From contig QILQ01000014.1 of the NCBI GenBank assembly GCA_003233455.1, forward strand, positions 1 to 36,403: DNA of 36,403 nucleotides, written 5' to 3'. The position numbers were made by a program, and so were the translations under genes. The notes below the pieces were generated by a model. The model searched no databases, was not told the origin of the DNA, and was given only the letters and a program-made list of their open reading frames with translations. Positions within the stretch are counted from its first letter, which is position 1, and every line of letters starts with the position of its first letter. The stretch comes from Candidatus Zambryskiibacteriota bacterium. GTDB taxonomy: Bacteria; Patescibacteriota; Minisyncoccia; Phycocordibacterales; WO2-35-19. Of the stretch, positions 17,844 through 27,727 are shown piece by piece.

Positions 17844-18146
17844 TTATAAATATAAAATCTTTTTCATCGCCACCGCGTAAAAATTTTCGGAAACATTTCT
17901 GAAATCAACAATATCTATTTTATAGAGAGTGGGCAAATTTTCAATTTCTTCTCTTATTTTACCAAGTTTTCTCATTGGGAGATCTTTAGTTGACATAATT
18001 CCTATATCATAATCCGACCTTTCTTGCGCACTACCATCAACTCTGGAACCAAATAGAAAAATCTTACATTCTTCACCTAAATGTTTTCTAATTATTTTTA
18101 CCACTTCTGATAGTATTTTTTTATCATTTTTTACTACCGCCACCAT
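17844..18146 (-). CDS. Minimal nucleotidyltransferase (MntA-like)
   Basis: FLFGSRVDGSAQERSDYDIGI (GSX10DXD). ORF track starts at 18323, but MVAVVKNDKK at 18146 fits domain length and the upstream promoter/terminator. Confidence 0.85.
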   Translation of the reverse strand: MVAVVKNDKKILSEVVKIIRKHLGEECKIFLFGSRVDGSAQERSDYDIGIMSTKDLPMRKLGKIREEIENLPTLYKIDIVDFRNVSENFYAVAMKKILYL

Positions 18147-18188
18147 AGGCAATATAATATCACATTTTTTATTTTTAATTTTAAATAA

Positions 18189-18218
18189 ACGAAAAGGCCA
18201 CTTAACAGTGGCTCTTTC
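18189..18218 (-). terminator. Hairpin upstream of the MNT gene (terminator/attenuator-like)
   Basis: Minus strand cgaaagagccact-gtta-agtggccttttcg followed by T-rich sequence. Confidence 0.55.
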
Positions 18219-18266
18219 GCAGACATTCATTTGTATGGAAAATCGCTTTCCCACACTCACCCTGAG

Positions 18267-18295
18267 AGTATAGCACAAACTCAAACCAATTGCAA
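18267..18295 (-). promoter_or_regulatory. Predicted sigma70-type promoter upstream of the MNT gene
   Basis: Minus strand TTGCAA - 17 nt - TATACT, with TGc extended -10. Confidence 0.6.
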
Positions 18296-18313
18296 GAAAT
18301 GGTGGATAAGTAA

Positions 18314-18341
18314 TAAAAACCAAGACTGTCCTTGGTTTTTA
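18314..18341 (-). terminator. Terminator at the 3' end of the O-antigen-ligase/TPR gene
   Basis: taaaaaccaag-actgtc-cttggttttta; overlaps the stop codon. Confidence 0.75.
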
Positions 18342-20555
18342 CGGATTGCGACCGGCTTTTATTTCTTTTATATAATATTCTCCTTGTTTCTTAAAAGAAG
18401 AATTTGATTTTATGATTTCTTCCAAAGTTTGCACCGCTTTCCCTCTTCTGTTTGCTTGAATATAAACAGCGACCAGAGTAATTCTATGTTGTAAATTCTT
18501 CGGGTCAAGTTGAATTCTTTTTTTAACTATATTTATCATTTTCGAATACCGTTTAAGATGAAGTAGCACATTTAAATATCTATTATCAAAAATCAATTTT
18601 GATTCCGGCACTTCTTTTAATATTTTTTCTGAAAGAGAAGTATTGCCGGAAGCCAACAAAGTCAAGCCATACATAAATCTGGCTTCTTGGTATGATGTCT
18701 CCAATTCATAAGCAGTTTTAGCCATTTTTAAAGCTTCTTTTGTTTTACCATCAAGAAGCAAGTTGCTTGATAACTCAAAATATATTTGCTGTTTTTTGGG
18801 AGAAAGTTTTTTGGCTTTTTCCAATTGTTTTATAGCTTTGCCATACCAACCAAACCTTGAAAGAAAAATCCCGTAAAAAAGTCTGTAACGAGCATCATTG
18901 GGGTCTATTTCTAATTGTTTTTTGAAAGCTCGGTCTATCATATTAAATAATTTTTGTTTCAATTCCGCCGGAGTTTTTGGACGTGCGGCAACAGTAATGG
19001 CGATTTGCGATATATGTTCCAAACTTTCAGAAAATCCCACATCATAATTGGAAAGAGGTTTGGCGTAAAGTTCAATGGTTCCCACTTTGCCTTCATTATT
19101 TATTTCCAAAACTTTCAACAAATTTTTATTTTGTTGCCAAGGCGTATAAATAACAAAATAAATAATCGCTATTGTTAAAATTAAAATTGAAGCTTCTATA
19201 ACAGGTTTTATCTTTTCATTTTCAAATATTTTTGTAGCTTTAGCCGAAACTTTTTCCCACCAAGAAAATGATGTTTCTGGCGCGCCAATATGAATATAAG
19301 CAAGAATGGTAAAAAATAATATATAACTGCTAATTTGGTCAAAAACAAAAAGATTGTTAAAAATGTAAGCGGATACGAGTCCAAGCATTACCGCTTTTTC
19401 ATTTTTGGATAAACCTTCTTCATTTTCCAATAAAGATAAGTCTTTAGATTTAAAGATATAAAAGAACAAGGCAAAAAGGATAGAGATATAAGAAAGAAAA
19501 CCTAAGGCACCTCCAGCAACCAACCAATCAAGTGGTGTACTATGAGCTCTATCAAACCATGACTCCTGATTATACATTCGCGGATTATAATATTTATTAA
19601 AAACAAAATTAAAACCCTCTTGACCCCAGCCTAAAATCGGTCTTTCTATAAACCCTTTAATTGCCATTGGCCAAACAAAATACCTACCCTGAGTTTTAAC
19701 TTCGGCAAATGAAAGTGAAGAAAAACGACTGAGAACGGGACTTTTTTTAACAAAATTAGTATTTTTAACTGCCAAAAATAATCCCACAAAAACAACAAGA
19801 CCCAAAAGACCTGAAATAGCGGTTTTTCTTATTTTATCACTTTTTTTTGACTTTAATAAAAGATATATAAAAGTGATTATCACCCCGCCGATAAAACCCA
19901 ATATCGCTCCCCTAGTGGCAGTGAAATACAAAACAATCAAATCCATTAACGCCACTATGCCAAGCAAAACTTTCTGCCATTTTTCTTTAAACCTGACAAA
20001 AAGCAACGCGGCAAAAAATATATGAAAGACCATATAAATTGCAAGATAAGAAGCGTTGCCTAAAGTGCCATCCACTCTTACTCCGCCCTGATTGATGGTA
20101 ATTTTGCCGGCAATTTGAAGAAAAGAATAAATGGCCATCATAAAAGAAACACCAAGACTGGTAGCTAAAAGCTTGTTCCATAATTCTCGTGTTTTCAATA
20201 CTGATATCATCACCACAAAAAAGGCTCCCAAATGCAGTAGAGTAATATAACCTTCCATCCTTTCAAAATTACTCCAAAAAGCCTTAAAAGGATTTTGAGC
20301 GAAAAAATCAGCTGCCGCTATCACCAATAAAAAAATAAAAATAGAACCCAATATCCAAGAAAATTTCGGTCTGTAAGATTTATCTCTCATAGCCAAAACC
20401 AGCCAAGCGGCGAAGATAATTTCAACAATCAAACGAAAAATAAAAGCCTTGCCAGTAATAAACGGGAAAAAAAGTGAAGGACTGACTATAAGAGGCACAA
20501 ACGGAATAGTAAAAAGTCCCGCCAATATAATGTATTTAAGTTGTTTATTGGTCAC
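18339..20555 (-). CDS. O-antigen ligase-like (Wzy_C) membrane protein with C-terminal TPR repeats
   Basis: 738 aa; many TM segments, GTLGNASYLAIYMV, RPILGWGQEGFNFVFNKYY, FDRAHSTPLDWLVAGG, TPR-like C-terminus. Confidence 0.9.
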   Translation of the reverse strand: MTNKQLKYIILAGLFTIPFVPLIVSPSLFFPFITGKAFIFRLIVEIIFAAWLVLAMRDKSYRPKFSWILGSIFIFLLVIAAADFFAQNPFKAFWSNFERMEGYITLLHLGAFFVVMISVLKTRELWNKLLATSLGVSFMMAIYSFLQIAGKITINQGGVRVDGTLGNASYLAIYMVFHIFFAALLFVRFKEKWQKVLLGIVALMDLIVLYFTATRGAILGFIGGVIITFIYLLLKSKKSDKIRKTAISGLLGLVVFVGLFLAVKNTNFVKKSPVLSRFSSLSFAEVKTQGRYFVWPMAIKGFIERPILGWGQEGFNFVFNKYYNPRMYNQESWFDRAHSTPLDWLVAGGALGFLSYISILFALFFYIFKSKDLSLLENEEGLSKNEKAVMLGLVSAYIFNNLFVFDQISSYILFFTILAYIHIGAPETSFSWWEKVSAKATKIFENEKIKPVIEASILILTIAIIYFVIYTPWQQNKNLLKVLEINNEGKVGTIELYAKPLSNYDVGFSESLEHISQIAITVAARPKTPAELKQKLFNMIDRAFKKQLEIDPNDARYRLFYGIFLSRFGWYGKAIKQLEKAKKLSPKKQQIYFELSSNLLLDGKTKEALKMAKTAYELETSYQEARFMYGLTLLASGNTSLSEKILKEVPESKLIFDNRYLNVLLHLKRYSKMINIVKKRIQLDPKNLQHRITLVAVYIQANRRGKAVQTLEEIIKSNSSFKKQGEYYIKEIKAGRNP

Positions 20556-20632
20556 AGGAACAAGTATATCAAATTTAAAAACAAAATAAAGATGCTAGAA
20601 AAAATCTGTTATTTCTGGTATTATTTTGGATT

Positions 20633-21451
20633 ATGGAACATACAGTTATAAAGTCTAGAAAAACTTTTAGCTTAAAGGATGTCAAGGAGCTCTGGCAATA
20701 TAGAGAGCTTTTATATTTTTTTTCATGGAGAGATTTAAAAGTGCGTTATAAACAAACATTTGTGGGGGTAGCTTGGGCTATATTCCAGCCATTTATTACT
20801 ATGGTTGTTTTTTCTGTTTTCTTTGGTGGCTTGGCTAAAATGCCTTCCGATGGGGTGCCTTATCCTATTTTTGTTTATGTCGGACTTTTATTTTGGCAAT
20901 TTTTTTCTGGCTCTCTTTCTGAAATCAGTGGTTCCCTTATAAACAATCAGGCTATCATTACTAAAGTTTATTTTCCTAGACTTATTTTACCGATATCAAG
21001 CGTGATTACAAAATTTGTAGATTTTTTGATTGCTACAGTAATACTTATTGGTCTGATGTTTTATTATGGATATATACCCCATCTTTCCGGGCTTTTGATT
21101 ATTCCACTTTTACTCCTTATTACTTTTATGGCTTCTATCGGTTTGGGTCTCTTTTTGGCTTCTATAAATGTTAAGTATAGAGATGTTAGATATGCTTTGC
21201 CATTTTTTATCCAAACACTTCTATTTCTTACCCCTGTTATTTACCCCGCTTCTATTGCAGGTAAATATTCTTATCTCTTAGCTATAAACCCAATAATGGG
21301 AGTTATTCAAAGTGCCAGAGCAGCTATACTCGGCACAACGCCAATTAATTGGTTGCTTATAGAAATTTCACTAATAGGCACTTTTATTCTCTTAATATTT
21401 GGGATATATGTTTTCAAAAAAACCGAGCGTTACTTCGCCGATATTATTTAA
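20633..21451 (+). CDS. ABC-2 type polysaccharide export permease (Wzm-like)
   Basis: 272 aa; ELLYFFSWRDLKVRYKQTFVGVAWAIFQPF, VYFPRLILPISSV, LTPVIYPAS. Confidence 0.93.
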   Translation: MEHTVIKSRKTFSLKDVKELWQYRELLYFFSWRDLKVRYKQTFVGVAWAIFQPFITMVVFSVFFGGLAKMPSDGVPYPIFVYVGLLFWQFFSGSLSEISGSLINNQAIITKVYFPRLILPISSVITKFVDFLIATVILIGLMFYYGYIPHLSGLLIIPLLLLITFMASIGLGLFLASINVKYRDVRYALPFFIQTLLFLTPVIYPASIAGKYSYLLAINPIMGVIQSARAAILGTTPINWLLIEISLIGTFILLIFGIYVFKKTERYFADII

Positions 21452-21454
21452 TAT

Positions 21455-22759
21455 ATGAAAAATATGCAAATTGATACGAAAAACAACAAAAATTTAAAAC
21501 CAATTATTGAAATAAGAAATATAGGAAAGAAATATAATATTGTGCATCAAAAAGGCGGTTATATTGCTTTGCGCGATATTTTGATGAATGTTTTGAAATC
21601 CCCTTTTTCTTTTTTAAAAACAAAAGCCAAACGGGCAATTGGGCTTGAGAAAAAAGAAGAATTTTGGGCATTAAAAAATATTAACCTCACTATTAAAAAA
21701 GGGGAGGTAGTGGGAATTATAGGAGCAAACGGCGCCGGCAAGTCCACACTTCTTAAAATACTCTCCCAAATCACTCCTCCAACCGAAGGCGAAATAGTTT
21801 TACGCGGGCGAGTTGGTTCCCTTTTAGAAGTTGGCACAGGTTTTCATCCAGAACTAACCGGACGCGAAAATATATTTTTAAACGGCGCCATTTTGGGGAT
21901 GAAGAAAAAAGAGATAGTAAAAAAATTTGATAAAATTGTAGCCTTTGCTGATATAGATAAATTTTTAGATACTCCTGTTAAATATTATTCAAGCGGTATG
22001 TATGTTCGACTGGCTTTTTCCGTAGCCGCTCATATGGAGCCTGATATTTTAATTATTGATGAAGTATTAGCAGTTGGCGATGCAGAGTTTCAAAAAAAAT
22101 GCCTTGGCAAGATGGATAACATTGCTAAAACACAAGACCGCACCATCATTTTCGTAAGTCATAATATGGAAGCAATAAAACGAATATGTTCAAAATGTAT
22201 TTATATAAACAAAGGTAAAATAATAAATATTGGCAATACTGAAGAGGTTATTACAAAATATTTAAGGAAAAACCAAACAGGTCAAATAGAATATACCAAT
22301 ACTAAAATAAAAAAAGATGAAGCAGAAATACTAAAAATGACCATAAAAGACTATGCGGGAAATATTAACTCAAATTTGGATATGTCAGAGTCATTTTTTA
22401 TTGAAATTGAATACCAACTTAAAGTTGAGCTTTCATGTTTTGTGGTATTAAAAATATTTAAATCATCTACACCAAATATTTTTATACTTTTTAGTTTGAG
22501 TAACGATAATAACCAAGAGTCACCAAAAAATCCAGGCTTGTATAAGGCGGTAGCAAAAATTGATCCCCTTTTGAATTCAGACTCATATTCGGTTCTTGTA
22601 GGTATTTCTACAAATACAACAAATTATTTAGATTACATTATAGAACATAATGTTATATCTATATATAATAGTGGCAAGTTTGCTTTCCCGGCTGTTGAAA
22701 CTATCAGGAAAAATTCGCTTACGGTTATACCGATTAAATGGGATATATCAGAAATGTAA
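21455..22759 (+). CDS. ABC transporter ATP-binding protein with Wzt_C-like C-terminal domain
   Basis: 434 aa; GANGAGKSTLLKIL, YSSGMYVRLAFSVAAHMEPDILIIDEVLAVGD, about 170-aa C-terminal beta-rich extension. Confidence 0.93.
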   Translation: MKNMQIDTKNNKNLKPIIEIRNIGKKYNIVHQKGGYIALRDILMNVLKSPFSFLKTKAKRAIGLEKKEEFWALKNINLTIKKGEVVGIIGANGAGKSTLLKILSQITPPTEGEIVLRGRVGSLLEVGTGFHPELTGRENIFLNGAILGMKKKEIVKKFDKIVAFADIDKFLDTPVKYYSSGMYVRLAFSVAAHMEPDILIIDEVLAVGDAEFQKKCLGKMDNIAKTQDRTIIFVSHNMEAIKRICSKCIYINKGKIINIGNTEEVITKYLRKNQTGQIEYTNTKIKKDEAEILKMTIKDYAGNINSNLDMSESFFIEIEYQLKVELSCFVVLKIFKSSTPNIFILFSLSNDNNQESPKNPGLYKAVAKIDPLLNSDSYSVLVGISTNTTNYLDYIIEHNVISIYNSGKFAFPAVETIRKNSLTVIPIKWDISEM

Positions 22760-22863
22760 TAGCAATAAAGCAACCTGTTCATAACTTTGCCAGAGGTTAG
22801 CCGAATTTAGAGCATTGGTAAGTTCTGATAATATAAATTATAAGCATTTTTTAAATTTAGTGC

Positions 22864-22869
22864 TATAAT
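22864..22869 (+). promoter_or_regulatory. Predicted -10 element (extended) before the cyclase gene
   Basis: tgcTATAAT; putative TSS near 22876; ATG at 22883. Confidence 0.45.
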
Positions 22870-22870
22870 C

Positions 22871-24022
22871 GTGATTACTCAAATGAAGAAAAACTTACTA
22901 TTACACAAAACTTATGATGTAAGGCTAGATAATAGCCGTTACAACATTCTAGTTGGAAAAAACCTATTGCCAACCAGTTTGATTGAAAATTTAAATCATA
23001 AAACTAATAACAAAAAAGTTCTCTTAATTTCCGATATATTTTTTAAAAATGAGATCTCTAGTAAAATATTTGATTCTCTAAAAAGTTCGGGGTATGAAAT
23101 ACATGCCTATTTTATGAAATCAGGAAAACATAATAAAACCCTAAACAAAGTTATTAATATTTATAAACTCCTTGAAAAAGAAAATTTTTCTCGTGATTCA
23201 ACTATTATAACTCTCGGAGGAGGTGTCATTGGCGATATGGCTGGTTTTGTGGCTAGCACTTATCTTCGTGGTATTAACTTCATACAAATTCCTACAACTC
23301 TTATGGCAATGATTGATAGTAGTATTGGAGGCAAAGTTGCTATAAATTTAGGTAAAACGATCAATGCAGTAGGTAATTATTACCACCCTATGATAAACAT
23401 AATCGATCTCAAATTTATAGAATCTTTATCGGAAAGAGACCTAAAATCTGGACTGGCTGAGATTATAAAATGTGCGATTATTTCTGACAAAGAATTGTTT
23501 CAATATCTTAATTCTAATGTTCAAGCAATACTTGGCAGAAAGGAAAAAGAGTTACTTCATATCATATGTCAAACCATTAAGATAAAAATAGACCATGTCT
23601 CTGGAGATGTCCATGAACAAAATAAACGTTTGAAATTAAATTATGGCCACACGATGGGTCACTCAATAGAGATCTCTACCGACCTGTCAAAGGAAGTTTA
23701 TAGACACGGCGAAGGAGTATCGCTTGGAATGGTCGGTGTAGCGTTTATAGCAGAAAAATATTTCCCAAAAAGTTCCGATATTTTAGATCAACACGAAGCA
23801 ATTTTGACCAAGTATAATTTGCCGATAACAGTTGATACCAAAAAAATAAAATTTAAGAGAAAACATTTGATTGAAGAGTGTTTAAAAAATATTTATAAAG
23901 ATAAGAAAAAGAAAAATAATCAATTAAGATTTGTGTTGACTGAAAAAATTGGGCAAAGTAGGGTCTACAGTGATATACCCGAAAAATATATAATAGATTC
24001 ATTTAATTACCTAATCAAGTAA
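22871..24022 (+). CDS. 3-dehydroquinate synthase-like sugar phosphate cyclase
   Basis: 383 aa; TLGGGVIGDMAGFVASTYLRGINFIQIPTTLMAMIDSSIGGKVAIN, LKSGLAEIIKCAII, LKLNYGHTMGHSIE. ATG at 22883 likelier than GTG 22871. Confidence 0.88.
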   Translation: MITQMKKNLLLHKTYDVRLDNSRYNILVGKNLLPTSLIENLNHKTNNKKVLLISDIFFKNEISSKIFDSLKSSGYEIHAYFMKSGKHNKTLNKVINIYKLLEKENFSRDSTIITLGGGVIGDMAGFVASTYLRGINFIQIPTTLMAMIDSSIGGKVAINLGKTINAVGNYYHPMINIIDLKFIESLSERDLKSGLAEIIKCAIISDKELFQYLNSNVQAILGRKEKELLHIICQTIKIKIDHVSGDVHEQNKRLKLNYGHTMGHSIEISTDLSKEVYRHGEGVSLGMVGVAFIAEKYFPKSSDILDQHEAILTKYNLPITVDTKKIKFKRKHLIEECLKNIYKDKKKKNNQLRFVLTEKIGQSRVYSDIPEKYIIDSFNYLIK

Positions 24023-24027
24023 ATTGT

Positions 24028-24792
24028 ATGCAACAAGAACAATTTTCATTAAAAGATAAAATCTGTATTATAACAGGAAGCGGAAAAGGTATCGGTCGAG
24101 AAACAGCAAAATTGTTTTATGCATCTGGCGCAAAACTTGCATTGATAACAAGAGACAATAACGATTTTCAAACACTAAAAAAAGAGGTAAAATTTAAAAA
24201 CGACCGTGTTTTATTTTTTTGCGGTGATGTGTCTAATGAAAAAGAAGTTATTAGGTTTGTAAAAAATACTTTGGACAAATTTGGCAAAATAGACGTACTC
24301 ATAAATAATGCTGGTATGCGGTTTCGAAAAGATTTTCTTGATATAACAACTGAAGAATGGAATAGAGTTATTAACAATAACCTAAACAGCGTATACTATT
24401 TTTGCAGAGAAGTAGGACAACACATGGTCGCCACAAAAAGAGGTAAGATTGTTAATATTGCTTCAATTGTAGGAACATTAGGGTTAGGGGGGTTGACTGC
24501 TTACGGAGCATCTAAAGGAGGAATGATCACCTTAACAAAATGTTTAGCTATAGAGTGGGCTAGGTATAACATAAACGTCAACACTATTGCTCCTGGTTTT
24601 TGCGAAACATCATACGCCGAAAAATTCAAGAAAAAAACTGATTTATATAAATTTACCATAGATAGAACACCGCAGAAAAAATGGGGATCTTCTTTTGATA
24701 TAGCCAATGCCTGTCTTTTTCTTTCAACAGAAGCTTCAAAATACATAACGGGAGAAACCTTGAGTGTTGATGGAGGGTGGAGTGCTTGGTAA
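24028..24792 (+). CDS. Short-chain dehydrogenase/reductase
   Basis: 254 aa; TGSGKGIGRETAKLF, NNAG, YGASKGG, VDGGWSAW. Confidence 0.95.
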   Translation: MQQEQFSLKDKICIITGSGKGIGRETAKLFYASGAKLALITRDNNDFQTLKKEVKFKNDRVLFFCGDVSNEKEVIRFVKNTLDKFGKIDVLINNAGMRFRKDFLDITTEEWNRVINNNLNSVYYFCREVGQHMVATKRGKIVNIASIVGTLGLGGLTAYGASKGGMITLTKCLAIEWARYNINVNTIAPGFCETSYAEKFKKKTDLYKFTIDRTPQKKWGSSFDIANACLFLSTEASKYITGETLSVDGGWSAW

Positions 24793-24858
24793 AACCATCC
24801 TTGAAATATAATGATTTCATTGCAAAATATGAAAATCACGTTAAACTGCTTATATTAA

Positions 24859-25632
24859 ATGCCACGGAGTAATATGAAAAATAAATCTAAAAAATTAAAA
24901 ATACTCGGAGTAATCCCAGCAAGATACGCTTCAAGTCGTTTCCCTGGAAAACCCTTAGCTGATATTTGTGGCAAACCAATGATTTGGTGGGTCTATAAGC
25001 AAGCTAAAAAATCTAAACTACTTACGAGTGTAATAATAGCAACCGAAGATGACAGGATAACAGAGGTTTGTGAAAAACTAAAAATACCTTACATAATGAC
25101 TTCCAAAACTCATCCTACAGGCACAGATCGCGTAGCCGAAACAGCAACCAAAATTCCAGCTGATATTTATGTTAATATCCAAGGTGACGAACCACTAATA
25201 GACCCTAAAGTTATTGACGCTGCAATTAAACCCATGATCTCTGACCCTTCAATCCAAGTTGTTCATCTAATGTCAGAAATTACAAAAATGCATGAATTAG
25301 TTAGTACCACCGTTCCAAATGCAGTGGTTAATCATAACAATGAAGCAATATTTTTTTCCAGATTCCCCGTTCCTTATCCGAGAAATCCTGTTTCAAAATA
25401 TTTTAAAATAGTAGCAGTATATGGTTTTCGACCCAAAGCTTTAAAGAAATTTGCCTCGCTCCCCAAAGGTCTGCTAGAACATAATGAAGAAATAGAATCT
25501 CTGCGATTTATTGAAAATAAAATACCTGTAAAAATGATTGAAGTAAAAAGTGATAACATAGCCGTAGATACTCAATCTGATCTTAAACTAGTGCAAGAAA
25601 TAATGAGAAAAAAACTTAAAGGAAAAGCTTAA
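24859..25632 (+). CDS. KdsB-family (3-deoxy-manno-octulosonate) cytidylyltransferase
   Basis: 257 aa; GVIPARYASSRFPGKPLADICGKPMIWWVY, TGTDRVAE, VNIQGDEPLI. ATG 24874 after GGAG may be the true start. Confidence 0.9.
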   Translation: MPRSNMKNKSKKLKILGVIPARYASSRFPGKPLADICGKPMIWWVYKQAKKSKLLTSVIIATEDDRITEVCEKLKIPYIMTSKTHPTGTDRVAETATKIPADIYVNIQGDEPLIDPKVIDAAIKPMISDPSIQVVHLMSEITKMHELVSTTVPNAVVNHNNEAIFFSRFPVPYPRNPVSKYFKIVAVYGFRPKALKKFASLPKGLLEHNEEIESLRFIENKIPVKMIEVKSDNIAVDTQSDLKLVQEIMRKKLKGKA

Positions 25633-25646
25633 GTAAGTAGTAAAAA

Positions 25647-27074
25647 ATGCAATATAAAGAAATAATAAAAGTACTGAATAGTATTGAAGAAAATGTTCCT
25701 ATATCTAAGATAAAATATAATGGTTTAAAAATATGGCCAATTATAAGATTGGAAATATGGAAAACACTTCATTCAAACTTAAAATATTCCTCTACTCAAG
25801 AAATTGTTAACAAACCATCACTTAAAAAAAAGCTAAAAAAATACTGGAATATAGTATTTTATCAATTAAATAAAAATGATTACAGAAAATCCAAAGCTGT
25901 TTTTTTGATAGCCCGTTATGACAGAACCGTCCAAGTTGATGGTAAATATTACAGTCGTTTTTCAAATAGCCTTCAAGAAGTTTTGAGAGAGATAAATATA
26001 GACTCAGTTACCCTTGATCTTTCCAGAAAAAAACAACCAGTCTATGGAGAAACATATTTTATAGATAGAGAAATACCCAGTTTTTATAATTGGATATTTA
26101 GGAGGAAAAATATTAACAAAATAAAGCATTGGGAAAATTTAGAAAATTATTTGAATAAAAATTTTCCAAACATAAAATTAGATAAAAATTTTATAATAAA
26201 AAATACAGAGGCAGTATTAAATTATCAAAAAATTTTTGAAAGAATTTTAAAAAAGATAAAACCTAAAGTCTGTTTTTTGGAGTGTTACTACCACCCCACC
26301 GCCTTTGGATATATATTAGCTTGCCGAAAACTTGGTATCAAAACAGTAGAAATTCAGCACGGAGAACAACATGGTATGTATAGAGATTGGATCAATATAC
26401 CAAAAGATGGATATGAAATAATGCCTAATTTATGGTGGTGTTGGGGAGAAGAGTCAGCAAGAAAAATCAATGAATGGTCAAAAAGTGCTTATCCAGAACA
26501 CAAAGCATTTGTAGGTGGTAATCCTTGGATATCAAAATTCGTGTCAAATATAAATGAAAATAACCACCAAGAGAATAGTAAGAATGTTTTGATAGCACTA
26601 CCAAATAAAGATTTTTCCATACAGCACTTACTTGAAGCAATTAAAAATTCTCCTCCAAATATTAATTGGCAAGTAAGACTTCATCCCATGAGACTTCAAG
26701 ACAAAACAATAAAAGAAAAAATTCAAATAGAATTTAAAAATACTGGAAATAAAAATATAGAAATTGAAGAAGCTTCTTCCTTACCACTTTTTGATATTCT
26801 TTTAAAAGTAGATTTTCTCATTACTCCTTGGTCAACTGTGGCTTATGAGGCGCTAACTTTTGGAGTGCACCCCATAATTATAAGTATAGAAGATAAAGTA
26901 GTATTTGAAAATTATGTAAATAAAGGGCTTTTTAGCCTTGCTGATACATCAGAAAAAATATTAAGTATAATAAACAAGAACAAAAGTAAATTTAATTTTA
27001 AAGAGGAAATTCCATATATAGAAACAGATAAAGAAAAAATGAAAAATATTCTTTCAAACATAATAAAACAATGA
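25647..27074 (+). CDS. Capsule-type GT-B glycosyltransferase-like protein
   Basis: 475 aa; VEIQHGEQHGMY, VRLHPMRLQ, FLITPWSTVAYEALTFGVHPIII. Confidence 0.65.
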   Translation: MQYKEIIKVLNSIEENVPISKIKYNGLKIWPIIRLEIWKTLHSNLKYSSTQEIVNKPSLKKKLKKYWNIVFYQLNKNDYRKSKAVFLIARYDRTVQVDGKYYSRFSNSLQEVLREINIDSVTLDLSRKKQPVYGETYFIDREIPSFYNWIFRRKNINKIKHWENLENYLNKNFPNIKLDKNFIIKNTEAVLNYQKIFERILKKIKPKVCFLECYYHPTAFGYILACRKLGIKTVEIQHGEQHGMYRDWINIPKDGYEIMPNLWWCWGEESARKINEWSKSAYPEHKAFVGGNPWISKFVSNINENNHQENSKNVLIALPNKDFSIQHLLEAIKNSPPNINWQVRLHPMRLQDKTIKEKIQIEFKNTGNKNIEIEEASSLPLFDILLKVDFLITPWSTVAYEALTFGVHPIIISIEDKVVFENYVNKGLFSLADTSEKILSIINKNKSKFNFKEEIPYIETDKEKMKNILSNIIKQ

Positions 27075-27718
27075 AAAAAATTGAAAAAGAAATAAAAAAA
27101 TTCAGAGGGAAATTAAACTATTACTTAATAAAGTGGGGACTTTTTGGATTTGGAGAAAAATATAAGAAAATAAATCTCTGCGGTGGTGGAGTTGTAATCC
27201 CAGAATATGTAGATGTTGATTTATATTCCACTGCAGATATAAATATAGATCTTGAAAAAAAACTTTTACCTTTCAGGTCTAATTCTGTTGATGCGGTAGT
27301 TTGCGTTTCGGCTATAAATTATTTCACCAGAGATAGGGGTCAAAAAATAATAAAAGATGTCTTTAGGATTTTAAAAAGTGGTGGTATTGCAAGATTTGCA
27401 AGCCAAGATCTGCGAAACATTGCAGAAAAATATGTCAAAAATGATAAAGATTTTTTCTTCCAAAAACTTTCAAACGGTAGGGAACGCTTTCAAGGCAAAA
27501 CAATGGCTGATAAAATAAATTCTTGGTTTTATGGATATAAAACGACTGGAGAAAAATCTTGCAAATATTTTTACGATTTTGAAACTTTAGCTATTATTTT
27601 TAAGGAAATAGGGTTTTCAAAAGTAGTTGAGAAAAAATATAAACAAAGTGATATTTCAGAAATAAACAAAATAGATAATAGACCAGAACAAATGTTTTTC
27701 TTGGAAGCCACCAAATAA
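27071..27718 (+). CDS. SAM-dependent methyltransferase-like protein
   Basis: 215 aa; INLCGGGVVIPEYVDVDL, LLPFRSNSVDAVVCVSAINYF, VFRILKSGGIARFA. Confidence 0.75.
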   Translation: MKKIEKEIKKFRGKLNYYLIKWGLFGFGEKYKKINLCGGGVVIPEYVDVDLYSTADINIDLEKKLLPFRSNSVDAVVCVSAINYFTRDRGQKIIKDVFRILKSGGIARFASQDLRNIAEKYVKNDKDFFFQKLSNGRERFQGKTMADKINSWFYGYKTTGEKSCKYFYDFETLAIIFKEIGFSKVVEKKYKQSDISEINKIDNRPEQMFFLEATK

Positions 27719-27727
27719 AGTGATAAA

